The position numbers and the translations under genes were made by a program. Positions 48,023 through 58,886 of a DNA stretch of 64,000 bases are shown in pieces. Source of the stretch: Batillaria attramentaria (lineage: Eukaryota; Mollusca; Gastropoda; Batillariidae); NCBI GenBank assembly GCA_018292915.2, contig JACVVK020000213.1:228501-292500 (forward strand), given 5' to 3'. The notes below the pieces were generated by a model, which did not search any database, was not told the DNA's origin, and worked only from the letters and a program-made list of their open reading frames with translations. Positions within the stretch are counted from its first letter, which is position 1, and each line of letters starts with the position of its first letter.

Positions 48023-48282
48023 TGTGACCTTCCATGAGAAAACCCGGCGTAAGTGCAAAATTTTCAATTTCTTGTTTTTGAAGCCATCTTAAAGAAACAG
48101 CCTTCCTCTTTACAGTGCAAAAAAAAAATCCTTTTAAGACATTCATAATTTAAGGGCAGATCGAACTACCTGATGTGGGCAAAATCTCAATATCGACCAG
48201 ATAGCACCCGCTGACCTTTGTTAGCCTCTAGCTCGGAACAGTGGCGTGCGTCTTACGCCGGGTTTTCTCGTGGACGGTCACA
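48023..48282. mobile_element. TGTGACC-ended miniature element 2
   Basis: The left end TGTGACCTTCCATGAGAAAA and the inverse right end match at about 28 of 31 positions. It shares the terminal heptamer with the elements at 47578 and 33721. Flanking bases are A-rich, so the target duplication is ambiguous. From 48283 to about 48900, T/G-rich low-complexity DNA fills the interval. Confidence 0.8.
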
Positions 48283-49704
48283 AATATGCCCATGTAATCT
48301 TTGTACCGACCAGTATGAATATTTGTGAATGCTGAGGAATTGCTGTGGTTGCATGCAGCCTTTTCCAAAAATGTCTACATATCACACTGACCGAAGTGAA
48401 AGGTCTGTATACTTTAGTATAATAGAGTTTATATAAATGTGTATAATCAAGATCTGATGCGGACAAAATATACACTCTAGAAAACAAGAATTGTGTTGTG
48501 TTTAGGTTTTTTTTGTTTGTTTGTTGTTGTTTGGTTGGGGTTTTTTGTTTTGTTGTTTGGGGGTGGTGGTGTTTTTTTGTTTTGTTTTGTTTTGTGTTGT
48601 TTTGTGTTTTGTTTTGTTTTGGGTTGTTTTTGTTTTTTTGTTTGTTTGTTTTTTTGTTTTGTTTTTTTGGGGGGGGGGGGGGCGAGGGGGGTGACAACAC
48701 ACATTAAAAATGTATATATATATATTATGCACGCACACGTGCATGCCAGACAGGCGTGGTATGTAAGACTATACATTGAATTCTTACGTGATTTGGCACG
48801 AGAAACAAGAACATCCTCTCCAAAATCTTAATTACAGCATAGCCGTTAGTCAACCTTAGCATTACGCAGAGCTTATCCGTGAACTCTGCATGTAACAGTG
48901 AGCTGACATTCCTGGACGGCGGAGTTTCTAGTCCGGCTCGCCGAAACTAAATAAATTCATTGTCACATGATTTTTGCACATGCGCAATAGCGTTATTTAG
49001 TTCAGGAAGTAAACAAGACTGCAAGTCCTTTACGAAGCTGTGGTTAAAATTCTTGGAAGCAAGCTTACCTGTTTGTAAGTATTCACGCTTTTATTAAAAG
49101 GTTCATCTGCATTCTTCATCAAACAGTAATCGCAGACTGTCGCTGTCGTAGGCGTCGTATTTTGACCATAAACCTGCCGTGCCGTATGTCCTTCGGTGCA
49201 TCAAAGATACCGGCGTTGATTAGTGCGCAGTTATAGTGGTCGTCCCGAAAGCAAAGATAGAGATTGACCTGATACTGATAGGCGTGCTAATATTGTTAAG
49301 TAATGAGCGTTGCGATGAATGAAAAAAGAAGAGGGTAAGTGCAAATAGCTCCCAGAATTTCGTATACTGTTCTTCAAGATTACCAAGAAGAGTGTCAGAG
49401 ACACTACTAGACGGACGGGCAAAACGGATGTGTGCTGTCCGCCAATGATCATGTTGATTACACAGCTCTGTCAGCACCAGTGTAGCTCCGGTCTGGATGC
49501 ATGATATCATCATCATCATCATCATAACAGAATAGTAATTTAAAAAAAAGTATATAAGAACCATTGAAAATGTTCTGCATCATAACAGACTGAGACTGTG
49601 TCATTTGTCTCATGCATAAGAATTACAATTAATATATAATATAATACTTGTACATGTATGTAACTTATTTCAGAGTGTCGGTGGTACCAGTGGTACATGC
49701 AGTC

Positions 49705-49770
49705 ATGAGTTCAGGAGGGAGTTCGATGGAAATTGCCAAGGCTGGTTGGCTCCACAGACTAAGTAACTAA

Positions 49771-49803
<33 letters not shown>

Positions 49804-52800
49804 CTTAACTCTTACCAGTTTGCTGCTTTTTGATGAGTGCATGAGCCAAAATTGGTAGGTTCTAAAGGGGCACCATGAAATCACCAATAATCATTGTATG
49901 TGCACATGATTAGACACCAAATGAAAGGAAATTGAATTCTCTGCCTAATTATGCCCATTAACACAGTTGATTCACAAATATTATAGTTATTTGAAATCAT
50001 AATTCTTTATTTGTGTAATCAGACACTCCGATATTTCACATACTTGGTTTTGCTTGTGAACAAAAGTTTTTTCTTATTTCATTCTCATGTATGTTTATAG
50101 ACTGTGAGGAAACTACATTCAATTCTGCTTCATATGAGCCATAGTTTGTGTAATTCCACCCACTGTTACTGGATTTATGTAGAATGACAAACACAAGGTC
50201 CATGCGGCCATTGTTAGTTCGGATTTTCCTTCGGCACAAGTTATGACACTTTATGCACCCATGTGCGGCAGCATACACAGAATAAAAGTCAGCTGCGAAT
50301 AAAAATGCATGCTAAATACATTTATGGATCAGCAAATTTACTAATACAGCATATAAGCCTCGTAAATACGGCAAAACAAAGGGTACTCGAAGCGATAATA
50401 AAACTAGCACTTTCCTATCAGGCACGCCATGTGAGATCAAACAATTTGGTGGAATGTTCTCCTCATCTGAACTGCCGCAGCCCCGATCCTGTTCAGAATC
50501 ATCATCCTCGGAATAAAACTCCTCACTTTCAGTATCGGAGGACTCGGATAAACTCATGTTGACGTAAAAATCGCAAAAGACAGTCGCTCAGAAATCACAC
50601 GTGGGCACACAACAATGGCGTCCGACAGCGAGGGTTTCTCAGAAAACACTACCGCTCCGTGAAACATCTTTATTTTTCAAAATTAACATAGCAAACACTT
50701 CTATTATTATGTTAGAAGCCCGTACAATGTGTTCAAACAAAATAATAATCAGGTTTCTGTGAGTGACGGCCCTAGGAAAATCCCCGGTGGCTCATCGTAA
50801 AATATTTTACGATGATCAAGGGAGCGAACTGGTAAGAGTTAACCTTCCGGCTACGTCGCTAAAAAACTTCTTAGTCCTACATTGTGTGAAACAACTTACC
50901 CATGGTTTTTAAATAGGTAATTTTCGACTTATTCCTAGTCCTACGTTGTGGGAAACAAATTACACATGGTTTTTATATAGGCAGATTGCAGCTTATTCCT
51001 AGTCCTACATCGTGGGAAACAAATTACCCATGGTTTTTAGAAAGGTAAATTTCAACTTATTCCTAGTCCTACATCGTGGGAAACAAATTACCCATGGTTT
51101 TTTATATAGGCAATTCACAACTTATTCTTATTTATTGTTTAATTACTCTGCTAATTACAAGTTAAACAACACAATTTTTGGCATGAACATAGTCAAACTA
51201 TTTATTGACAAAGTCATGAAATTTCAAAGGTTAGGTGTGACTTAAATATTGACCCCCCATCGATGAGTGCATCCTTGCCGTTGGAGATGGGGCTTGCGTG
51301 TCTCCATGACCCCGAGAGCTATGCCGGCGGGAGATTCGTCTCCTGGTAGGGCCACCCATGCTGGACAGGTCGAAGGGTAGAGGCCAGACGAAGCGCACTC
51401 ACTGGTCCTCCAGGTTGGGGGTTTGAGTAGGGCTAACAGCCCAACTCTTTAAAAAGAAAACCTGTTACAGAAACTACAACCACAGATCTACAACGCAACT
51501 TGGTCCAGGAAGAGTCCTCTCTAGTAGAGCGCATGACGCGAGCTGGTGAAAGCCCTCGGGAAGCCAGTGCGCCGACTACTCTTCTGACGGCCAAGACCAA
51601 AGCCAGGATAGGGACCTGGAACATCCGAACCCTATACGAAACAGGAAAGACAGCACAAGTGAGTCAAGAAATGCATAGATACAATCTGAAGCTACTCGGC
51701 CTATGTGAGACAAGATGGACAGGAACAGGACGCACACGACTCACCTCCGGAGACACCATCCTCTACTCCGGACACGAAGACGGCCAGCCACACATGCACG
51801 GAGTAGCGTTGCTGATGACACCTGAAGCAACACAAGCACTATTGTCCTGGGAACCAGTGTCACCAAGGATCCTGAGCGCCAGATTCAACTCGAAGGGCAG
51901 GAAAGTCACCATCGTCCAGTGCTACGCTCCCACCAACGTGGCGGACGAGGAAGAAAAGGAGAACTTCTACGAGCAGCTCCAAGCCGTCCTGGACAAAGCA
52001 CCGAGCAGAGACCTGAAGATCCTCATGGGAGACCTCAACGCCAAAGTGGGCACCGACAACACAGACAGAGAACTCATCATGGGCAAACACGGAACAGGGA
52101 CACAGAACGAGAACGGAGAGCTCTTCACAGAATTCTGCACCACCAACGACCTGGTCATGGGAGGCACCATCTTCCCGCACAAGACCATCCACAAAACCAC
52201 CTGGACATCACCGGACGGAAGAACTGTAAACCAGATCGACCACATCACCATCGGCAGGAAGTGGCGAAGAAGCTTGCTGGACGTCCGAGCAAAGCAGGGA
52301 GCTGATGCAGCCTCGGACCATCACCTCGTCATTGCTGCGATCAAGATCAAGCTGAAGGCCTACAGAGACCAGGCGGACAGACCATCCCACAAGTACAACG
52401 TGCACAGTCTGAAGGAGAGCGTCAAGACCAACGCCTTCAGATGTGAGCTGAGGAACAGATTCAGCGCTCTCGACACACTACCTGAAGAGACAATCGAGGA
52501 GCACTGGCACGACCTGCGAGAAACCTGGACAGCAACATGCAGGGAAGTGCTGGGAAAGAAGACGAGACAACACAAAGAGTGGCTTACATCTGACACCTGG
52601 GACCTCATCACAGAGAGGAAACGCCTGAAAGACCTGATCAACCACACTGACGACCAAGACCACAAGCGCGACCTGCAGGCTCAATACTGGGACGTCAACC
52701 GGCAGGTCAAGAGGAGCGCAAGGAACGACAAGAGGAACTTCATCAACGACCTCACAGAAGAAGCAGAAACAGCAGCAGGACAACGGAACATGAAACGGCT

Positions 52801-55800
52801 CTACGAAATAACAAGGACACTCTCTGGGAAAAATAACAACCCCACCAGACCAGTCAAAGACAAGAACGGACAAATCATCACCAAAGAGGAAGATCAAAGG
52901 ACAAGGTGGGCTGAACACTTTAAGGACACGCTCAACAGGCCTCCACCACCAGTCCCACCAGACATACCACCGGCAGCCCAGCTACTCGACATCAGCACCA
53001 ACCCCCCTACCAAGACAGAGATCATCAAAGCCATCAAGTCCCTCAAGTCTGGCAAAGCAGCAGGCCCCGACGGCATACCACCAGAAGCCCTCAAGGCCGA
53101 CATCCAGACCTCCACCGACATGCTGCACCCGCTCCTGAGGAAGATCTGGGAGAGCGAGAGCGTGCCACAAGACTTGAAGAAGGGACACCTGGTAAAGCTG
53201 CCAAAGAAAGGGGACCTCTCATCCTGTAGCAACTGGCAAGGCATCATGCTCCTGTCCATACCAGGGAAGGTTCTCACCAGGATCATCCTGGAGAGGCTGA
53301 AGACCGCGCTGGACAAGACACTCCGGGAGGAACAGGCAGGATTCCGCAACGACCGATCCTGCACTGATCACATAGCCACGATGAGGATCATCATCGAGCA
53401 GTCCCTGGAGTGGCAGACCCCCCTGTACAGCACCTTCTTTGACTTCCAGAAGGCGTTTGACAGTGTTGACAGGGAGGTCATCTGGAAGCTGATGTCTCAC
53501 TACGGTTTTCCACCAAAGTTTGTCAACATCATCCAACAGCTGTACGAAGATGCCACCTGCCAAGTAATCCACGACGGGAAACTGACAGAACCATTCACAG
53601 TACGGACCGGCGTTCGTCAAGGCTGCATCCTCTCACCCACAATCTTCCTGATGGTGGTCGACTGGGTCATGAGGCAAGCCACCGACGGCAAGAGGACAGG
53701 GATCCAGTGGACCTTCAGCAAACAGCTCGAGGACCTGGATTTCGCGGACGACATCGCCCTCCTCTCCCACAAACAACAAGATGCGCAGGAGAAGCTGAAC
53801 AGAGTCGCCGAAGAAGCTGAGAAGACCGGCCTCAAGATCAACATCAGCAAGACCGAAGTCATGAGAGTCAACCACAAACAGCACGACCCCATCCAGCTGC
53901 ACCAGGAAGACATCAAAGAGGTGGACAAGTTCATCTACCTCGGCAGCGTTGTCAGCAAAGATGGAGGAACGGACGAGGACATCAAGAGCCGCACCAACAA
54001 AGCCAGACATGCCTTTCGCACTCTGCGCCCCATCTGGAGATCCACAGCCCTATCCCTGCGAAACAAGATCCGGATCTTCAACTCAAATGTGAAGTCGGTC
54101 CTACTCTATGGCTCGGAGACATGGCGCACCACCAAGACAGGCTCCCACAGGCTGCAAACCTTCATCAACAGATGCCTCCGCAACATTCTCAACATCAAAT
54201 ACCCACTGGTGATCACCAACCAAGACCTCTGGGAGCGAACAAGACAGGTCCCCATCGAGCAGGAGATCAAGAAAAGGAAATGGGGATGGATCGGACACAC
54301 TCTGCGAAAGTCAACATCAAATGTCACCAGGCAGTCCCTTGATTGGAACCCCCAGGGAAAGCGCAAAGTGGGCCGACCGAAGCAGACCTGGCGGAGGAGT
54401 ACGGACGCTGAAGCCAAGGCCGCCGGAACGACGTGGGCCGAACTAAAGAGGGCGTCCCAGAACTGAGTGCGCTGGCGGAGTGTGGTTGCAGCCCTATGTT
54501 CCCCAGGGAATAAAGAGGATTAAACTAAACTAAATATTGACCGAGATACGTTCATCTAAAGCAATGTGTGTGTAACTTTTTACCCACGACGTAGCCGGAA
54601 GGTTAAATTCATGTTTGATGTCCAATATAGTCTATGCAGTACTGAGGACAGAATGTCATCAGGGCTTTTGTGGTGGTGTGTTTTGTTTTTACATTGATGG
54701 GCAGACAGATGCCCTGTTGTTTTTCAGTTGTGGTGCTTTTTGCTGTTCGACACAAATGTCTGCCCACCCCCCACCCCCCCCCCCCTTTTTTTTTTCCTTT
54801 TTAACTTACCATATATATATAGAGAGAGAGAGAGAGATCTAGGTGCCATTGGACAAGTCCTACATTGGTCGTGAGTGGCTAAAATCACCAGTTCATATAT
54901 ATGCATTGTGTCCCTTCCCCAAGGAGGAAAGTAGAGCCTTTGCCGTACCAGTTAAATTTGTCAGTTGCCTGATCTGTCTGATGTGTACCAAAATTAATTG
55001 TTTTAGTGCCATACGCATTTTTTCTGACCCCTTGCTTTTTCCGTTGCAAAATGCAAAACACTAGCACGACCTCTGATGACAGTTGACATTAACAACTTCC
55101 CCTGTTTTTGTTGTTGTTGTTGTTGTTTTTTGCCTGCTGGTATTTCTGATCGTGAGCATTTCACCATTTTGCAGGTTCTGTCTTGAGGCGCTGGAAGAAG
55201 AATTGGTTTGTGTTGTACCGGGACGGCTTGCTACGGTACTTCGAGTCACCAGACACTCCGCGAGCTGAAGAAGTTTATGTCCTTCACTCCTGCTGCGTCC
55301 GCATTAAGACCGGCCCTGAGGTGTGTTATTCATGAAATTAACAAGTGTTTGCTGAATGTGTAAAAAGAAGGTGCTCTTTAATCCTTCAAACTCAAAGCCC
55401 ATGCAAATGTCTTGGTTTTGCTTAAAATTTGTATGTCATAAGGAGCCACTTCAAGCCACAAATAGGCAGTCTGCGTGTACAATGGTTTCGGATCTAGTAA
55501 AAAGGCCCACACCTTGTATAATAGTGGCTTGAAGTGGCTGCTACTGGTGTGCAGTTACTGTTTCTTTTAAAGCAGTCTTATGCAGTGAGAAGGGGTGATA
55601 GGGCTTGGGCTCTTAAGAGTTAAACTGTTGGATATATGTTTGATTCATAACATAACATGATTGTTTCCGGGTCATGGCGGGTCAGAGCTGGTCTAAACAA
55701 TAATAATAATAATAGACTATTAATATAGCACCTAACCTTACCTAAGCTATAGGTGCTTTACATAAAATACATATTTATTCATATTAAGACCAAAAAAAAA

Positions 55801-55892
55801 AAAACCCCACAAAAGACAGATAAAACAAACACAAGACAGGTAAAACTGACAAAATGGATAAAAACTAATAAAAAACTCATAAAAACTCATAT

Positions 55893-55985
<93 letters not shown>

Positions 55986-58384
55986 GTTCCCTGCGCACAC
56001 ACGCACTCACACCAGCAGAACGACAACTTGGCACAGCTATGAGAGGGTGAAGAGATGGGTTTTCAGTCGGGACTTGAAGGTTTCCTTATTTGAACTGTTT
56101 CTGATTGTAATAGGGAGCTGATTCCAAGTAACAGGGGTCTGGTAACGGAAGGAACGTTGACCTAATGATTTAGTTGTGCAGGAAATGGAATCTGGAAAAT
56201 GTAGGTGTCAGAGGATGAACGCAGTTTCGGGAGGGAGTGTAGATGTGAAGGAGGTCAGAAAGGTTTTGAGGGCCAGTGCCACTGACTGAATTGAAGCAGA
56301 TTGATGAGACTGTGTAGCTGATTCACTGTAAACAAACGTAAAATGTAAGCCTGTATTCATGAAGTATGGTGCTAACCGCACGCTCTCATGGAATTTTGGC
56401 CACCTCAGTTTTGAGAATAGCTCAGGATAGTCGTAAATGAGCTTAGCTATTCTCAGCATCAGTTTACACCAAACTTCCACCACATCCACCACAAAATATC
56501 TGACATAGTGTGGCCGCTTTAGTTATCTATCGTTGTCTGTCTTGAATCTGTAGGTCTCAAGTGTTACACCACCAGAGGGCGTCAGCAGTGGCAAAGCGTG
56601 CATGTTTGAACTGGAGATGAGAGATGGGAACCATCTCCTGCTGTGCGCCGATTCTTTTGATGACATGAAGTGAGTTGTAAAGATAACAATCATAATAATA
56701 ATGTTAGTTCTTATAGATGCCTTATCCAAAGACCTATTGGAGGAAAAGGAATGACACTTAATTTAAATGGACTTTTTATTTATTTATTGTCATTTTTCTT
56801 TTTTTTAAATATGCAGAGAATGATGATAATTATGATGATATAAGACTTGATAATAATATGGTGTGATTCTACCCTAACTGAGTGCTCAGGGCTCTTAGGG
56901 AGAGGTTTGAAGCGAGGATAGGTTTTGTAAAAAACAATCCCTCAAAAAAAAAAAAAAAAAAACCTGCAGAAGGGTAGTAGTGTAAGAATGTTTTTCGGGA
57001 AACTTGACTGTGCAGCTATGAATGCTTTCCATCTGGAAGTGCTTTTTTTTTCTTTTAAATTGTGTTAATTCATACCTAAAACTGCCTCTTTTTTTTTCTC
57101 TTTTTTTTTTTTTTAAGGGCATGGCAGATTGCTCTGGAAGAAGCTCGCACCATGCAGCCTCCTGCAGCTGCTGCTCAGGTCTATACCCGCACGGTCCCAA
57201 TCGCCTACGATTACGGGGTGCCGTACGTGTCTGGGTATGGAGGGTACCCTGGGCAAGTTATCAGCCCACCACCTGCACAAGGTAAACACGTGGCGATTCT
57301 CTGATTCGCTGGATGTCTCTCCGTGTGTGTATACACTACAGTATATATTTATGTCATCCTGCTATCTGCCATGTACATGTATTGTGCTTGTAGCTAATAT
57401 AACTATATGCTATAACTGCATCACTGCCTCCTGTCCTTCATATCTGTCCTCTCTGCAGCAGCTGTACACACCCTCCAGACAACTCAGATCCTCCGCTGAC
57501 ACACACATCCTACGCATTCCACAGGTTCAGTCTAAAACACTAGGTCAGCGAGCACTGCTCTACCACGGTTCAGTCATTTGGAACAGCCTGCCTTCCCATG
57601 TTTGCCATGCAGAGTCAACGGACTCTTTTAAAACCTCTTTGAAATCTCATTTCTTCCGGCTGTGATTGTAATGTGTTCATGTCCAGTGTGTGAGAGAATG
57701 CGTGCGATTCACGTGAGCGTGCGTGTTGGGTTCAGTTTGCGGCGCTTTGAGCCAATTCAGGAAATTGGGTAAAGTGCCTATACAATACTTATTATTATTA
57801 TTATTATTATTATTATAAGTAGAGTATCTCAGCTGCTTTCCATGTATGGGGTAGGTGGTTCTTGGTGCCGGATTGAGTCTACATTCGTGTGTGTTTGTGC
57901 CAGGCTCACAGTTTAAAAGGACTAATGCTACCATTTTTATGCGCTCACAGATCGTTCTGAGCTATTTTCGTGGTATCTATCATCACACCACTTGGACATC
58001 TGGACAGTGACAGCGTCTGTAATGCTGGCACCGAGCCAGCAGAAATGTACTCATGCTCAGTGACGCTTTTGCTTGGTTAGGGTTCCGTCGGCCCCTACCA
58101 TTGGCAACGTTTGGCCATCCCTGTTGATCCATACATAATTAATACTTAATGGGTATTGCTTTTCACAATTATTCATATTGACAGAATGTTAACCATGCTT
58201 GCTGTTTTTGTGTGTGTGTGTGTTGACAGTGATCCAGACACCAAACGGGACCACTACAGTCGTGAACCCCGTCCCAGCCACACAAGTGGTGTACGTGGAC
58301 GACGCCCCGCCTTACCGCTACCGTCGCCGTGGTTACTATGGCGGATATTATGGCGGATTTGGATGGCCCCTGTGGTACTGGTGA
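49705..58384 (+). CDS. PLEKHB2: PH-domain protein of the PLEKHB (evectin) family
   Basis: Five coding exons join in phase: 49705-49762, 55175-55320, 56554-56669, 57118-57281 and 58230-58384, giving 212 residues. The PH domain spans about residues 11-118. It starts AKAGWLHRLSSVLRRWKKNW and contains FVLYRDGLLRYFES, VRIKTG, VTPPEG and LLLCADSFDDMKAWQIALEEA, with the invariant C-terminal-helix tryptophan. The order closely follows vertebrate PLEKHB1/2, which bind phosphatidylserine on recycling endosomes. The tail is proline/tyrosine-rich (YDYGVPYVSGYGGYPG, SPPPAQ) and ends RRRGYYGGYYGGFGWPLWYW. The hydrophobic anchor of vertebrate evectins is reduced to this aromatic end, so membrane anchoring is uncertain. 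An acceptor at 49673 and a donor at 49075 suggest a 5' untranslated exon ending at 49074. Intron 1 (5.4 kb) is filled by nested transposons. PLEKHB1 versus PLEKHB2 cannot be decided. Confidence 0.88.
49809..50838. mobile_element. Internally deleted piggyBac-like element, 1030 bp
   Basis: TTAA at 49805-49808 and 50839-50842 flank inverted ends CTCTTACCAGTTTGCTGC and (inverse) CTCTTACCAGTTCGCTCC. A minus-strand frame near the right end encodes an acidic N-terminus, and a second minus-strand frame near the left end is cysteine-bearing. Both positions fit the two ends of a deleted piggyBac transposase gene. Confidence 0.75.
50036..50557 (-). pseudogene. Transposase remnant in the piggyBac-like element
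   Basis: From an ATG at 50557 the minus strand reads a Ser/Asp/Glu-rich start (MSLSESSDTESEEFYSEDDD), typical of piggyBac transposase N-termini, and ends at 50312. A second frame (50278-50036) has CIKCHNLCRRK, which could be part of the C-terminal cysteine-rich domain. The catalytic DDD core is missing. Confidence 0.5.
50870..51120. repeat. Four tandem units of about 63 bp inside the TTAA element
   Basis: Unit phrases 'agtcctacatcgtgggaaac', 'aaattacccatggtttt' and 'cttattcct' repeat four times with few changes. Confidence 0.85.
51255..54530 (+). mobile_element. Full-length-looking non-LTR retrotransposon (LINE)
   Basis: Flanked by a perfect 12-bp target duplication 'taaatattgacc' (51243-51254 and 54531-54542). 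It starts with a short G/C-rich leader, encodes one long frame (51533-54466), and ends AATAAAGAGGATTAAACTAAAC, i.e. a TAAAC/CTAAA tail rather than poly-A. It is inserted inside the TTAA element. The exact 12-bp duplication and the intact frame indicate a young insertion. Confidence 0.92.
51533..54466 (+). CDS. LINE endonuclease-reverse transcriptase (977 residues)
   Basis: Polyprotein that nicks target DNA and reverse-transcribes its own RNA. The first in-frame ATG (51533) is used; an upstream TTG extends the frame to 51500. An AP-like endonuclease lies at about residues 25-260, with GTWNIRTL, ETRWTGTG, GDLNAKVG, TWTSPDG, QIDHI and SDHHLV. The reverse transcriptase lies at about 490-790, with GKAAGPDGIP (from 507), a palm FDFQKAFDSVDR (from about 636), GVRQGC and the catalytic FADD (737-740). 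A C-terminal region follows with GWIGHTLRK and KRKVGRPKQTWRR. All key residues are present and there is no internal stop, so the element may be active. There is no separate ORF1 and no RNase H that I can see. The clade was not resolved (RTE-related is my guess). It sits in sense orientation in intron 1 of the PH-domain gene. Confidence 0.95.
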   Translation: MTRAGESPREASAPTTLLTAKTKARIGTWNIRTLYETGKTAQVSQEMHRYNLKLLGLCETRWTGTGRTRLTSGDTILYSGHEDGQPHMHGVALLMTPEATQALLSWEPVSPRILSARFNSKGRKVTIVQCYAPTNVADEEEKENFYEQLQAVLDKAPSRDLKILMGDLNAKVGTDNTDRELIMGKHGTGTQNENGELFTEFCTTNDLVMGGTIFPHKTIHKTTWTSPDGRTVNQIDHITIGRKWRRSLLDVRAKQGADAASDHHLVIAAIKIKLKAYRDQADRPSHKYNVHSLKESVKTNAFRCELRNRFSALDTLPEETIEEHWHDLRETWTATCREVLGKKTRQHKEWLTSDTWDLITERKRLKDLINHTDDQDHKRDLQAQYWDVNRQVKRSARNDKRNFINDLTEEAETAAGQRNMKRLYEITRTLSGKNNNPTRPVKDKNGQIITKEEDQRTRWAEHFKDTLNRPPPPVPPDIPPAAQLLDISTNPPTKTEIIKAIKSLKSGKAAGPDGIPPEALKADIQTSTDMLHPLLRKIWESESVPQDLKKGHLVKLPKKGDLSSCSNWQGIMLLSIPGKVLTRIILERLKTALDKTLREEQAGFRNDRSCTDHIATMRIIIEQSLEWQTPLYSTFFDFQKAFDSVDREVIWKLMSHYGFPPKFVNIIQQLYEDATCQVIHDGKLTEPFTVRTGVRQGCILSPTIFLMVVDWVMRQATDGKRTGIQWTFSKQLEDLDFADDIALLSHKQQDAQEKLNRVAEEAEKTGLKINISKTEVMRVNHKQHDPIQLHQEDIKEVDKFIYLGSVVSKDGGTDEDIKSRTNKARHAFRTLRPIWRSTALSLRNKIRIFNSNVKSVLLYGSETWRTTKTGSHRLQTFINRCLRNILNIKYPLVITNQDLWERTRQVPIEQEIKKRKWGWIGHTLRKSTSNVTRQSLDWNPQGKRKVGRPKQTWRRSTDAEAKAAGTTWAELKRASQN
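55382..55619. mobile_element. TTAA-flanked miniature element in intron 2
   Basis: TTAA at 55378-55381 and 55620-55623 bracket 238 bp with weak inverted ends (…CTCAAAGCCC / GGGCTTGGGCTC…). The core matches the repeats at 1250-1474 and 21190-21410. Confidence 0.6.
55697..56340. repeat. Probable dispersed repeat with CA microsatellite, intron 2
   Basis: Starts with (AAT)n, contains 'atagcacctaaccttaccta', then a CA tract (55893-55982), then a unique-looking 350 bp. The layout of an (AAT)n end and internal CA suggests a retroposon, but no second copy is in the window. Confidence 0.4.
57418..57815 (+). mobile_element. 5'-truncated LINE, reverse transcriptase C-terminus, intron 4
   Basis: The plus frame reads YTPSRQLRSSADTHILRIPQ, then ALLYHGSVIWNSLPSHV and STDSFKTSLKSHFF before a stop at 57665. 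This is the usual C-terminal tail of CR1/Jockey-like LINE polyproteins. A 3' untranslated region with 'gattcacgtgagcgtgcgtg' and an (ATT)n tail follows, matching fragments at 13010, 61766 and 62795. It differs from the LINE at 51255. Confidence 0.85.
57905..58100 (-). repeat. Dispersed repeat of unknown class (reverse)
   Basis: The reverse complement matches 33126-33330 (tgatgat..gataccacgaaa, agctcagaacgatct, gggttccgtc). It lies just before the last coding exon of the PH-domain gene. Confidence 0.5.
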
Positions 58385-58805
58385 GGTCTTGTTGATACAA
58401 GACCTGTAGCTGCCAGCTATTCGCTTCAGAATCGTCGTCACTCGTAAAGTTCATCTCTGCGCCGTGTGTCATGGTTTTTGTTTCAAAAGGACTTGCGTTG
58501 ATATAAGAGTTGAATTTTCACCAGATTGTTATTCTTTCCTAAAATGCACACTCAGACACTCCAGATTTCAAAGTTCAAGTGACAAAGTTCATTGTTTTTG
58601 TGTCCTGGTCAGATCAGCTCTATCGTTCAATGATAAAAAGATTTAAGTGCTTCTCAAATCTGTGGGGCTTCGGTTATTTTACCAAACGATGGTAGAACTA
58701 TACAGATCGCATTGCTTGAGATTGTGTTGCGCATAATGGCGAAAATATGCAGTTCACATGAGCCAAGGCCGAGTATTTAACCAGTGGATGTCTGTGTGAC
58801 ATGCT

Positions 58806-58827
58806 TACTTGCACACACACGCGTGCG

Positions 58828-58885
<58 letters not shown>
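58806..58885. repeat. CA microsatellite in the 3' untranslated region
   Basis: (CA)n within the presumed long 3' UTR of the PH-domain gene. A C-rich stretch lies at 59243-59350. Confidence 0.9.

Positions 58886-58886
<1 letters not shown>

Larger units (their letters stand above)
50843..54602. mobile_element. TTAA-flanked miniature element carrying a nested LINE
   Basis: CCTTCCGGCTACGTCG (50843-50858) and its perfect inverse (54587-54602) are bounded by TTAA at 50839-50842 and 54603-54606. Without the nested LINE the element is about 0.47 kb. It abuts the piggyBac-like element, sharing the TTAA at 50839. Its left half is a tandem repeat (about 50870-51120). Confidence 0.85.

Noticed and set aside
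50312..50557. An independent acidic-protein gene
   Set aside because: It lies inside a TTAA-flanked element in the place expected for a piggyBac transposase N-terminus.
51860..54417. Several open frames antisense or out of frame to the LINE polyprotein
   Set aside because: They are shadows of the GC-rich LINE frame.
57129..57417. Plus frame joining PH-domain exon 4 to the LINE remnant
   Set aside because: Its first part is a wrong-frame reading of exon 4; the two pieces are separated by a clear donor at 57282.
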